Shown here: positions 18,797 through 27,742 of the stretch, piece after piece
Position numbering within the stretch: the stretch's first letter is position 1
Layout of the letters: each line of letters starts with the position of its first letter
DNA from: R-RK-3 sp963842775
GTDB lineage: Bacteria; Pseudomonadota; Alphaproteobacteria; Rhizobiales; Rhodomicrobiaceae
Assembly: GCA_963842775.1 (NCBI GenBank)
Contig: CAWJHQ010000005.1
Location: 124,001-188,000, forward strand
Length of the DNA stretch: 64,000 nt
Reading direction: 5' to 3'
The notes under the pieces: model-generated
What the model was told of the DNA's origin: nothing
The model's input: the letters and a program-made list of their open reading frames with translations, nothing else
Databases searched by the model: none
Translations under genes and position numbers: made by a program

Positions 18797-20032
<1,236 letters not shown>

Positions 20033-20052
20033 GATGCGTCCTTTCCAGAGGG

Positions 20053-20592
20053 TCAGTCGGCGAGAAACTGCGGCGGCACACGGTCGGTGAGCCACACGCC
20101 ATTGTCGGCGCGGAAGAAGGCGTGGCCCTGCCGATGCATCTCACCGGCGGCTACGCGCAGCACGACCGGCTTGCCGTGACGCTGGCCGACAGCCGTCGCG
20201 GTTGCCTCATCGGCCGAAAGATGCACCTGTTGCCGGCTGCCGGGCTGCAAGCCTTCGGCGCGTATTGAATTGAGAAAGCGCGTCGCCGTGCCGTGATAGA
20301 GCGTCTCGGGTGGCGTGATCGGTTCGAGGTCCAACGCAACTTCGACCGAATGCCCCTGAGCGGCGCGAATGCGCGTTCCGTCCTCGGACAGGGTGAAGCG
20401 CTTCTTTTCGCTGGTCGCGACGATCTCTTCGAGTGTCTCCCGATCGATGTCCATGCCCGCTCCGGCGGCCTTCGACAGCAATTCGTCGACCTCGGTCCAG
20501 CCGCTCTCGTCGAGCGTAAGGCCGATGCTTCCCGGCGCGTGACGCAGCACATAACTCAGGAACTTGCTCTTGCCGGTCAGATATTTGGCCAT
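20053..20592 (-). CDS. kptA: RNA 2'-phosphotransferase, KptA/Tpt1 family
   Basis: 179 residues, unbroken. It removes an internal RNA 2'-phosphate using NAD+, giving ADP-ribose 1'',2''-cyclic phosphate. Motifs: KSKFLSYVLRHAPGSIGLTL with the conserved Arg-His pair, then KKRFTLSEDGTRIRAAQGHS, TLYHGTATRFLNSIRAEGLQ and RQQVHLSADEATATAVGQRH. The Arg-His-Arg-Arg catalytic set of Tpt1 is represented. A 2'-phosphate at a junction is the product of fungal/plant-type ligation, not of RtcB, so its presence beside rtcB is notable. It is 20 bases from rtcB and follows the candidate Y RNAs. Confidence 0.95.
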   Translation of the reverse strand: MAKYLTGKSKFLSYVLRHAPGSIGLTLDESGWTEVDELLSKAAGAGMDIDRETLEEIVATSEKKRFTLSEDGTRIRAAQGHSVEVALDLEPITPPETLYHGTATRFLNSIRAEGLQPGSRQQVHLSADEATATAVGQRHGKPVVLRVAAGEMHRQGHAFFRADNGVWLTDRVPPQFLAD

Positions 20593-20631
20593 CGTGTGTC
20601 TTCGCTCTCGGTTTCAAAGGGACAGAAAGAA

Positions 20632-20798
20632 GCCGTGACGACAAGGGTTTGACGAAACATCCTGCTCTACCAACTGAGCTACGGGCCCATAGTCGTCCCG
20701 CGCAAGCCTATGCGCGGAAGGGAAAATGGACCCGGCGGGAACTCGAACCCGCGACGCGGTCATTTCAATGATGTAGTTCCGTCTGTATTCGTCACGGC
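20632..20798 (-). ncRNA. Candidate Y RNA 2: circularly permuted tRNA-like RNA
   Basis: Read 5' to 3' on the minus strand: outer stem GCCGTGACGA; inner stem GACGGAAC; TACATC; a small hairpin TCAT-TGAA-ATGA; T-arm GCGGG-loop-CCCGC (8-base loop beginning TTCGA); acceptor 3' strand CGGGTCC plus A, without CCA; a 38-base linker with hairpin CCGCGC/GCGCGG; acceptor 5' strand GGGCCCG (7 bp, one G-U); TA; D-arm GCTC-AGTTGGTA-GAGC; inner stem GTTTCGTC; outer stem TCGTCACGGC. Both stems close perfectly apart from one G-U. The body resembles a tRNA-Lys without an anticodon arm. Known: bacterial Y RNAs near Ro60 genes carry a tRNA-like domain (YrlA). It ends 39 bases before kptA. Confidence 0.8.
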
Positions 20799-20836
20799 TC
20801 GTTTTTGTCTCTTACTCTTTCAGTTCTGAACGCGGT

Positions 20837-21055
20837 TGGTGGAGGCGACGGGATTCGAACCCGCGAAGACATGGAACCGAGGCATTACCCACGGCCGCCG
20901 AACGGTTTAAAAAGCACTTCCCTACTCGGCCCTCACTGGCTGTTTCGGTGCATCCGCAAAGACCCCGTCCCACATTTGCTCCCATGCCCGGGTGACTCCG
21001 GCCAGTGGTTTCCAGCCTTTCCCGGTGCCTGCGCCGAACTCAGGCGGGCGCCCCC
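20837..21055 (-). ncRNA. Structured tRNA-like RNA with Ser/Leu-type 3' end (tentative)
   Basis: The 3' end is tRNA-like: T-arm GCGGG-TTCGAAT-CCCGT, acceptor strand CGCCTCC, then ACCA. A matching 5' strand GGGGGCG (one G-U) lies about 210 bases upstream, followed by a D-arm-like hairpin GCCTG-AGTTCGGCG-CAGGC. Between them are further pairings: CCGGG/CCCGG, GCAT/ATGC enclosing GCAAA/TTTGC, and CACTGGC/GCCAGTG. Near 20935 a GGCCGAGT segment resembles the D-arm of a tRNA-Ser or tRNA-Leu, so it could instead be a damaged tRNA-Ser with foreign sequence 5' of it. It lacks the tmRNA start consensus and tag frame. Nature uncertain. Confidence 0.4.
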
Positions 21056-21079
21056 ATAAGTTTCATATTCACTCAAAGC

Positions 21080-21191
21080 GGCCGGGGGGACAAAGGAGTT
21101 GCGAGACCCAGCGGCTCTCGCCGCACTGACGCGGCCGGATGTCCGGCCGCCATTCAGTCCCAATGTAGTCCCGAGGGCATTCCCCCCGGCC
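21080..21191 (-). ncRNA. Candidate Y RNA 3: stem-loop RNA without tRNA body
   Basis: Minus strand: outer stem GGCCGGGGGGA pairs perfectly over 11 bp with TCCCCCCGGCC. Inner stem CGGGAC pairs with GTCTCG. Directly after the inner 5' strand comes TACATT, like TACATC at the same place in the two permuted-tRNA elements, and the inner 3' strand GTCTCG resembles their GTTTCG. The head contains two plain hairpins, GCGGCCGG-ACAT-CCGGCCGC and GCGGC-GAGA-GCCGC with a GNRA loop. The shared basal part suggests the same protein (Ro60) binds it, with a different effector module. It starts 22 bases after candidate Y RNA 1. Confidence 0.6.
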
Positions 21192-21213
21192 ATTTTCCTG
21201 TCGGCCTTGAAAA

Positions 21214-21351
21214 GCCGTGACGGCAAGGTATGACGAAACACTTCCCGCTCTATCCACTGAGCTACGGGTCCGCATTTGGTGGACCCGGCGGGAATCGAAC
21301 CCGCGACCTGGCGTTTTGAGACGATGTAGTTCCGTCGGCATCCGTCACGGC
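21214..21351 (-). ncRNA. Candidate Y RNA 1: circularly permuted tRNA-like RNA with encoded CCA
   Basis: Minus strand order: outer stem GCCGTGACGG; inner stem GACGGAAC; TACATCGTC and a short loop; AGGTC (variable-loop-like); T-arm GCGGG-TTCGATT-CCCGC; acceptor 3' strand CGGGTCC; ACCA; a 5-base linker AATGC; acceptor 5' strand GGACCCG (7 perfect pairs); TA; D-arm GCTC-AGTGGATA-GAGC; inner stem GTTTCGTC; outer stem CCGTCACGGC, then TTTT. It is a tRNA joined at its own acceptor end and opened where the anticodon arm would be. The 10th pair of the outer stem is G-C here and A-T in candidate 2, a compensatory change. It begins 18 bases after the rsr stop. Confidence 0.82.
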
Positions 21352-21369
21352 ATATTTCTTGGCCTTCTC

Positions 21370-22947
21370 TTACAATTTGATCTTATCGATCTCCCCGACC
21401 CAATATTTCGGGCCGAGCTTTCCCTTCGCGAAGGCGGCGACCACCTCGAACACCGCGTCGGAGAACCCGCCGACGTTGAGGATATCGGCGCGTTCGCCGC
21501 CTGCGTCGTCGCCGTAAGGCTGGATGTCGATGCACACCAGCCTGGCCTGCGGGTTGCGTCGCCTTCAGCTCGTCCCACTCCTGCATCATCGCCGTCCCGC
21601 GCCCGCCGCGCTTCGCATCCACCCACGACTCGTTGTCCGAGACGAAGATCACCAGATCGACCTTCGCCCTCTCCGCATCGAGCCGCGCGAGCGGCGCCGA
21701 GCAGTTGGTTCCGCCGCCGCCGATCGACGGCCAGCCTGCGCCGCGTTCGTCATCACCGTGTCGCGCGGGTTGAGGTCGATATCGACCACTCGCTGCTCGA
21801 ACGGCAGCACCCGCGCCTTCGGGTTCGCCGCAGCAGGCCGCCGCCACCAGTGCCGCAACGTCGATGCAGCGCACCGCGGTCGTCGCGCCCTTGCGGTACC
21901 CGGTCACCGGCGACGCCATCGACCCCGACACATCCGGGCAGACCACCACCCGGCCGTCGATCGCTCGGCACGTTGCGCGATGCGCGATCTCCATCGCGTC
22001 CTCGCAGCGCCTCCCGAACCCGCGCCGGCACCGTCCGTCGCCGGTCATTGATAGGCCGCCATGAGCTGGTACGGGAACACACGCGCCTTCGCGATGGCCT
22101 TACGGTCACGCAGCCGGCTGGCGACATGGTCGGCGAAGCCTTCCACCTCGAACGCGCCGTGCCGCGCAAACGTGTTCAGGTTCATGCCGCAGCATCTGCC
22201 AGCCGGCCGTTGCGCGCGATCTGCGCCCACTGCTCCTTCGCCAGCGGCAGAGCCGTCAGCATCTGGAACGGCACGTCCGGCACGCGCGCAGCGACGGATC
22301 GCGCTTGAACGCCTCGAACGCCTGCGACGACTTCCGGCAGCGCCGCGACGTCATACGGCTTGCCGATCAGGTAGCCGTAAAGCGCCTCGCGCGACGCGTC
22401 GCCGGCTTCGGGTGCACCATCTTGATCACGTCGGCCAGCGACGGGTCTTGCCCGACCGACCGCGCGCAGGATCTCGCGTCCGCCGCCTGCTCCAGCCAGG
22501 CCTGGACCATCCGCTTCGGCCGCGTGCCGAGCGACTTGCGGCCCGTCGCGCCCGACCGCATGATCTGCACGAAGGTGCGCAGCATCTTGCCGTTGTCGAT
22601 CACGCGGTCGAAAGCGCGGCTCGAAAAGCGTCGGGTCTGCGCGAGCGACAGGCCACGCCAGCAGCAGAGCCGGCATGTCCTTCATGTAGCCGCGCTCGCG
22701 GGCGTAGATCGCCGTCTTCGCGAGGAACTCCGGCTCGACCGTCTGCGCAGCGCCAGCATGTCGTCGAGCTGGTCTCGCGCGCTCGGCATAGAAGGTCGCG
22801 TTCAAGCGTTCCCGTCGCCGCGAGCTGCGCAAGAGCCTGCTGCGGGCGTCAGGGCGTAGGCCGGCGCACCCTCGCGGTTGCGTGGCGTCGGTCCGGCGGG
22901 AGCAGCTTGCCCGCGCAGTCGATCGAAACAGCGGACTTGTTCGCCAT
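21370..22947 (-). CDS. rsr: Ro60-family RNA-binding protein Rsr (TROVE + vWA; multiple frame changes)
   Basis: About 525 residues. Start ATG at 22947 behind GAAGGAGGAGAA. The TROVE (HEAT-like ring) part is seen in FLAKTAIYARERGYMKDMPA, LLLAWPVA, then EALYGYLIGKPYDVAALPEV and VPFQMLTALPLAKEQWAQIA. The vWA part holds a MIDAS motif, VVVCPDVSGSMASPVTGYRK, later VDLVIFVSDNESWVDAKRGG, and ends AFAKGKLGPKYW...EIDKIKL at 21370. Many single-base frame changes occur throughout. Known: Ro60 rings bind misfolded RNA and Y RNAs and, in Deinococcus, work with PNPase. Here it heads the repair operon and directly precedes the candidate Y RNAs. Confidence 0.85.
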
Positions 22948-22984
22948 TGGTTCTCCTCCTTCAGTTCGTCCGCCTTCAGCCTCA

Positions 22985-23002
22985 TTGCAGAGCGGCGTGC
23001 CA
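22985..23002 (-). promoter_or_regulatory. Probable sigma-54 promoter of the rsr-kptA-rtcBA operon
   Basis: On the minus strand TGGCACG (-24 element) is followed by TCTGCA (-12 element) 38 bases before the rsr start. The GG-to-GC distance is 11 bases, one more than the sigma-54 norm of 10, which an inserted base could explain. RtcR, encoded divergently, is a sigma-54 activator, so such a promoter is expected at this place. Confidence 0.55.
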
Positions 23003-23168
23003 GTTCGAGGCATGCGGCCATTGCAGGCGCGATGCTGCTCGATAAGTCAATTGATTTTACTGATGAATTTGATTCACAGATTGAGACCGGACATCACTGG
23101 CATCGCCGGAACGGTCAGGCCAATATGCTATCTCATAAGATATCGACTTTATACTTATTGGATAAACA

Positions 23169-24791
23169 ATGAGCAACGCGTCGTCATCGGCTTCCTCGGC
23201 ACGACGCTCGATCGCGGCCAGGGGGCCGACCGCTGGGAGAAGTGGCGCCCGACCGTCGCGCTCTGCCAGCACGAGGACCTGCTCGTCGACCGGCTGCGAG
23301 CTGCATCCACGACGTCGCGTCGCACCGCGCTCGCCGAGACGGCGTGCAGCGCGACATCGCGCAGGTCTCGCCCGAGACCGAGGTGCGCCTCGCACATGCA
23401 TCGACATCGACGGACCCCTGGGACTTCGAGGAGGTCTACGGCGCGCTGCACGACTTCGCCCGCGGCTACCCGTTCGACCCCGAGCGCGAGGACTACCTCG
23501 TCCACATCACCACCGGCACGCACGTCGCGCAGATCTGCTTGTTCCTGCTGACCGAGGCGCGCTACATCCCGGCGCGGCTGCTGCAGACTCTCGCCGCCGC
23601 ACACGCAGCGAGGCACGACGCTGCCGGCAGCCATTCGCATCATCGATCTCGACCTGTCGCGCTACGACCGCGATCGCCACGCGCTTCGCCGCGCGAGCAG
23701 CGACGAGGCGCATCGCTTCCTGAAGTCCGGCATCGCGACCCGCAACGCGGCCTTCAACGCGGATGATCGACCAGATCGAGCAGGTGGCGATCCGCTCGCG
23801 CGCGCCGATGCTGCTGATCGGCCCGACCGGCGCCGGCAAGTCGCAGCTGGCGCGGCGCATCTACGAGCTGAAGAAGGCGCGGCGCCAGGTCGACGGGCGC
23901 CTTCGTCGAGGTGAACTGCGCGACGCTGCGCGGCGACGGCGCGATGTCGACGCTGTTCGGCCACGTGAAGGGCGCCTTCACCGGCGCGTCGCAGCGACCG
24001 CGCCGGCCTGCTGCGAACGGCGCGAACGGGGGCGTGCTGTTCCTCGACGAGATCGGCGAGCTGGGCCTCGACGAGCAGGCGATGCTCCTGCGCGCCATCG
24101 AAGAGAAGCGCTTCCTGCCGGTCGGCTCGCGACCGCGAGGTCTCGAGCGATTTCCAGCTGATCGCCGGCACCAACCGCGACCTCGGCGACGCGCGTCGCC
24201 GAAGGCCGCTTCCGCGAGGACCTGCTCGCGCGCCTCAACCTGTGGACCTTCACGCTTGCCGGCGCTGCGCGACCGCCGCGAGGACATCGAGCCCAACCTC
24301 GACTTCGAACTGCAGCCGCTTCGCCGAGCGCGAAGGGATCAGAACGTGACCTTCAACCGCGAGGCGCGCGAGCGTTACCTCGCCTTCGCCACCGCGCCCG
24401 AAGCGGAATGGCGCTCCAATTTCCGCGATCTCGGCGCGTCCATCACCCGCATGGCGACGCTCGCGCCTGCCGGCCGCATCGATGCGGCGGTGGTTGCCGA
24501 GGAAATCGAAAGGCTGCGTGGGCTATGGAAAGCGGCCCGGCCAGACCACGGCGATGTTATCCTCGGCGAACTCATCGGCGAAGACCGCCTGGCCGCAATC
24601 GACCTGTTCGACCGCGTACAACTGGGCGAGATTATCGGCATATGCCGCAACTGCACGTCACTCAGCACCGCCGGCCGGCTGCTCTTCGCTGCCTCCGCAC
24701 CCAGAAAACGTCCGCCAACGACGCCGACCGTCTGCGCAAATATCTAGCCCGTTTTGGCCTCGACTGGGGCATGGTCACCAGCCATGACTAA
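23169..24791 (+). CDS. rtcR: RtcR, sigma-54-dependent activator of RNA repair (multiple frame changes)
   Basis: About 540 residues. N-terminal CARF-like RtcR domain: VVIGFLGTTLDRGQGADRWE, TVALCQHEDLLVDRL, SPETEVRL, then DPWDFEEVYGALHDFARGYP and DYLVHITTGTHVAQICLFLL. AAA+ domain: LIGPTGAGKSQLARRIYELK (Walker A), LFGHVKGAFTGAS (the GAFTGA loop that contacts sigma-54), GVLFLDEIGELGLDEQAML (Walker B). The C-terminus ends KTSANDADRLRKYLARFGLD. The frame is off within the first codons (ATGAGCAA then CGCGTC) and at several later points. Known: RtcR senses RNA ends or damaged tRNA and switches on rtcBA. Divergent from rsr. Confidence 0.87.
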
Positions 24792-24919
24792 ACCCGCGCG
24801 ACGCGCCGCGTGACGCGTGGTTTCTCCGTCCCCTTTTTCTCATCACCTCTGATAAGTTGACTTGGAGTAGCATCGAGGCACTACCCCCATGGGCGCGCGC
24901 ATAAGGGTGAAACGAGAGA

Positions 24920-25945
24920 ATGTCGGGACCGTTGCTCGGCGAACCTGATCCGGCCGTCATAGATTTCCTGATCTCGGCCGGGCTCATAAGAGACGCCGCC
25001 GCCGCAAGGTTTCGACCCTTGGTGGGCGGGGTTTCCTCCGACATATGGCTCGTCGAGACAGACCAGATATTCTGCGTTAAGCGTGCCTTGCCTCGGCTTC
25101 GGGTCGAGGCGGAATGGTTTGCTCCGGTGCAGCGCAGCCTCTATGAGGCGGCGTGGCTGAAGGGCGTCGCAAAGATAATGCCGCGCACTGTGCCGCGGCT
25201 GCTGGCGGAGGATCCGGATGCGGGTATCCTCGCCATGGAGTATCTGGACCCCGCGCTTTACATATGCTGGAAGGCAGAACTGCTCGGTGAGCGCATCGAC
25301 GCAGCGTTCGCCGCCGAGGTTGGCGCCCGGCTCGGTGCAATCCACTCCGCATTTGCAGGCGATCCACTTTCATCGGAGACATTCGCCACCGATTCCATAT
25401 TCCGGTCCATCCGCATCGAGCCGTATCTTCTCGCAACAGCCCAAGCCCATCCGGACCTCGCGCATGTGCTGCGTCACCTTGCAGAGCGCACGCTGCGCAC
25501 CAAAAGGACGGTGGTCCACGGAGACGTCAGTCCGAAGAACATTATGGTCGGGCCGGACGGCCCCGTGTTTCTGGATGCCGAATGCGCCTGGTACGGCGAC
25601 CCGGCCTTCGACCTCACCTTCTGTCTCAACCATCTCTTATTGAAGTGCATTGCAGCACCTCGCGTCCGGAATGACTTGCTCGGTGCATTTCAGTGCATGA
25701 CGCAGTCCTATCTGCGCTGTGTGGATTGGGAGCCACCTCTGGAGATCGAGAAACGCGCCGCCACGCTGCTGCCCGGTCTCCTTCTCGCCCGTATCGACGG
25801 GAAGTCGCCTGTCGAATATATCACCAGCGACGCGGACAAACATCGGGTGCGGTCGGTGGCGCGCGGCCTTCTCGTTGCCGGGCCGCAAACGCTCGCCGCC
25901 GTGTCGTCGGAATGGGCGGCTGCGATATGCAGGGGAACCGAATAA
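24920..25945 (+). CDS. APH-type phosphotransferase (small-molecule kinase family)
   Basis: 341 residues with the aminoglycoside phosphotransferase fold. Seen: VGGVSSDIWLVETDQIFCVK (nucleotide loop and Lys), the catalytic VVHGDVSPKNIMV and the metal motif VFLDAECAWYGDPAFDLTFC. Members phosphorylate hydroxyls of very different substrates (aminoglycosides, choline, sugars, homoserine), so resistance should not be assumed. The stop codon is immediately followed by the ATG of the enolase paralogue, so the two are almost certainly co-translated and metabolically linked. Confidence 0.85.
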   Translation: MSGPLLGEPDPAVIDFLISAGLIRDAAAARFRPLVGGVSSDIWLVETDQIFCVKRALPRLRVEAEWFAPVQRSLYEAAWLKGVAKIMPRTVPRLLAEDPDAGILAMEYLDPALYICWKAELLGERIDAAFAAEVGARLGAIHSAFAGDPLSSETFATDSIFRSIRIEPYLLATAQAHPDLAHVLRHLAERTLRTKRTVVHGDVSPKNIMVGPDGPVFLDAECAWYGDPAFDLTFCLNHLLLKCIAAPRVRNDLLGAFQCMTQSYLRCVDWEPPLEIEKRAATLLPGLLLARIDGKSPVEYITSDADKHRVRSVARGLLVAGPQTLAAVSSEWAAAICRGTE

Positions 25946-27211
25946 ATGGATGCGTGCATCAAGACCGTTGCGGCTCGGCGGGTTTGGGACTTGCGCGGAC
26001 GGCCGACGGTTGAAGCCGAAATCGAGCTGGCCGACGGTGCCAGGGGACGGGCCATCGCACCTGCCGGCGCATCGCGCGGTTCGGGGGAGGCGATCGATCT
26101 TCGCGATGGTGGTTCTGCGTTCGGTGGTCTGGGCGTCGAAGCGGCTTGCCGCGCCATTCGGCAGGAGATCGCGCCCGCGCTGATCGGAATGATGGCCGAC
26201 GAGCAGGCGCCGCTGGACGCGGTCATGATCGCGCTGGATGGCACGCCGGACAAGGCGCGGCTCGGCGGCAATGCGATGATCGCGGTTTCCATGGCGGCGG
26301 CTCATGCGGCGGCGGCGAGCCATGGCATGCCGCTGTGGCGCTACCTAGCGACGGGCGAAACGCCGCGATTGCCGATGCCGATGATCCAGATTTTTGGCGG
26401 CGGCGCGCATGCCGGACGGCGGATCGATCTCCAGGACATCATGGCGGTTCCGCTCTCGGCCGCCTCCTTCGATGAAGCGACAATCGTGATTTCCGAGGTC
26501 TATCGCGCGGCGGGCATCCTGATGGCGGATGCGGGCCTGTTGCGAGGCGTCGCCGACGAAGGTGGCTGGTGGCCGGAATTCAGCTCGAATGAGGATGCGC
26601 TCGATCAGACTGTCCGCGCCATCGAACGTGCCGGATACCGGCCGGGCGTGGATGTCGGCATCGCGCTCGATGTTGCGGCGACCCAATTCCGTGATCGCGA
26701 TGGCTACCGGCTCGCCGCCGACGATGCCCATCTCGGCACTGACGCGTTGGTCGAGAAGCTTGCCGCATGGTGCCGACGCTATCCCATCGTGTCGGTGGAG
26801 GACCCCGTTGCCGAGGACGACGACGCAGGCATGATAGCGTTCACCGAGGCTGTCGGCGAACGGGTTCAGGTGGTCGGCGACGATTATCTGGTTACCTCCG
26901 CCACCCGCGTGCGGCGTGCTGCCGGGCTGAATGCATGCAATGCGGCGCTCATCAAGCCCAACCAGGCGGGAACCTTGACTGAAACGCGAGCCGCCTTCGA
27001 CGCCGCCCGAAAATCGCAGTGGCGAACGATCATCTCAGCGCGATCCGGCGAAACGGAAGATGTAACCATCGTCCATCTCGCCGTCGGCTGGCAGTCAGAT
27101 CAACTGAAAGTGGGCTCGTTTGCCCGGTCGGAGCGGATGGCGAAGTGGAATGAAGCTCTCAGAATTGAAGCACGGCTTGGCGGGGAAAGCGCGTTTGCGG
27201 GGTGGCGTTGA
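25946..27211 (+). CDS. Enolase-family paralogue with altered active-site residues
   Basis: 421 residues, aligned with enolase over its full length: LRGRPTVEAEIELADG, AGASRGSGEAIDLRDGG, GGGAHAGRRIDLQDIM, GVADEGGWWPEF, VSVEDPVAEDD, VGDDYLVTS, LIKPNQAGTLTETRAAF, SARSGETEDVTIVHLAVG and KVGSFARSERMAKWNEALRI. Both catalytic Lys positions, Glu205 and the metal acids are kept. Two changes stand out: the motif normally SHRSGETED reads SARSGETED (His to Ala), and the Glu of the usual QEFM motif is Asp (LQDIM). This argues for a different substrate, perhaps a phosphorylated product of the kinase upstream. It is unlikely to be the housekeeping enolase. Confidence 0.85.
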   Translation: MDACIKTVAARRVWDLRGRPTVEAEIELADGARGRAIAPAGASRGSGEAIDLRDGGSAFGGLGVEAACRAIRQEIAPALIGMMADEQAPLDAVMIALDGTPDKARLGGNAMIAVSMAAAHAAAASHGMPLWRYLATGETPRLPMPMIQIFGGGAHAGRRIDLQDIMAVPLSAASFDEATIVISEVYRAAGILMADAGLLRGVADEGGWWPEFSSNEDALDQTVRAIERAGYRPGVDVGIALDVAATQFRDRDGYRLAADDAHLGTDALVEKLAAWCRRYPIVSVEDPVAEDDDAGMIAFTEAVGERVQVVGDDYLVTSATRVRRAAGLNACNAALIKPNQAGTLTETRAAFDAARKSQWRTIISARSGETEDVTIVHLAVGWQSDQLKVGSFARSERMAKWNEALRIEARLGGESAFAGWR

Positions 27212-27284
27212 CCTCGTCCATGCGCGTGTTCCCAGCCGGAGCATTTCTGGTCGTGGCCGATCGCCCCGCCTAATGGACCATGGC

Positions 27285-27566
27285 TCAACTCGACGCGGTG
27301 GTCGGGTCGATCACTCTTCTTATCTCCGTGATCCTTGAGGCTGGGAATCCGCTGATCTCTGCATGGCGGCGAATGAGCGCCTCATCCTTTGCAAGATAGA
27401 CGCAGAATGTCTTGTCATCCGCCACATAGGACTGCACCCACTGGATGTCCGGGCCCAGCTCGGCAAGTGCGGCATTGGAGGTCTTGGCGGCCCCTTGCAG
27501 TTGCTCCCGCTCAAAGGTTCCAACCGCAGGGATTTCCCTCTCGATGATAAACTTGCGCAACGTCAT
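27285..27566 (-). CDS. DUF4242-family small protein
   Basis: 93 residues from the ATG at 27566, which has AGGAGA upstream. The domain is recognisable from KFIIEREIPAVGTFEREQLQ, IQWVQSYVADDKTFCVYLAK and EALIRRHAEISGFPASRI. The family has a ferredoxin-like fold; a relative (SCO4226) binds nickel. Here the function is unknown. It is convergent with the enolase-like gene and divergent from the BTAD-hydrolase gene. Confidence 0.85.
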   Translation of the reverse strand: MTLRKFIIEREIPAVGTFEREQLQGAAKTSNAALAELGPDIQWVQSYVADDKTFCVYLAKDEALIRRHAEISGFPASRITEIRRVIDPTTASS

Positions 27567-27742
27567 TGATTTCTCCTCATATATCTGGCCGCACATCGGC
27601 CCCTGTTTAGAAATCGATGTTAGAGGTCGACCGTTGTAAGAGCCGTTGTTGTCAGCGTCGAAAAATCGGATACTTGCGTGGAAATTATCCGGCCGGCCGG
27701 ATCGGCCAGCGCTACGCGGTAACAGCCAAGGGCACTCAGGCT

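Noticed and set aside
20650..20760. Two ordinary tRNA pseudogene halves
   Set aside because: The halves are in reversed order, share an acceptor stem across the linker and are enclosed by perfect stems, twice. A permuted tRNA-like RNA explains this better.
20837..21055. tmRNA (ssrA)
   Set aside because: The 3' end is tRNA-like with CCA, but the conserved tmRNA 5' sequence, a resume codon and an alphaproteobacterial tag-peptide frame are all missing.
24920..25945. Aminoglycoside resistance gene
   Set aside because: The kinase fold is shared by many small-molecule kinases, and coupling to an enolase paralogue points to metabolism.
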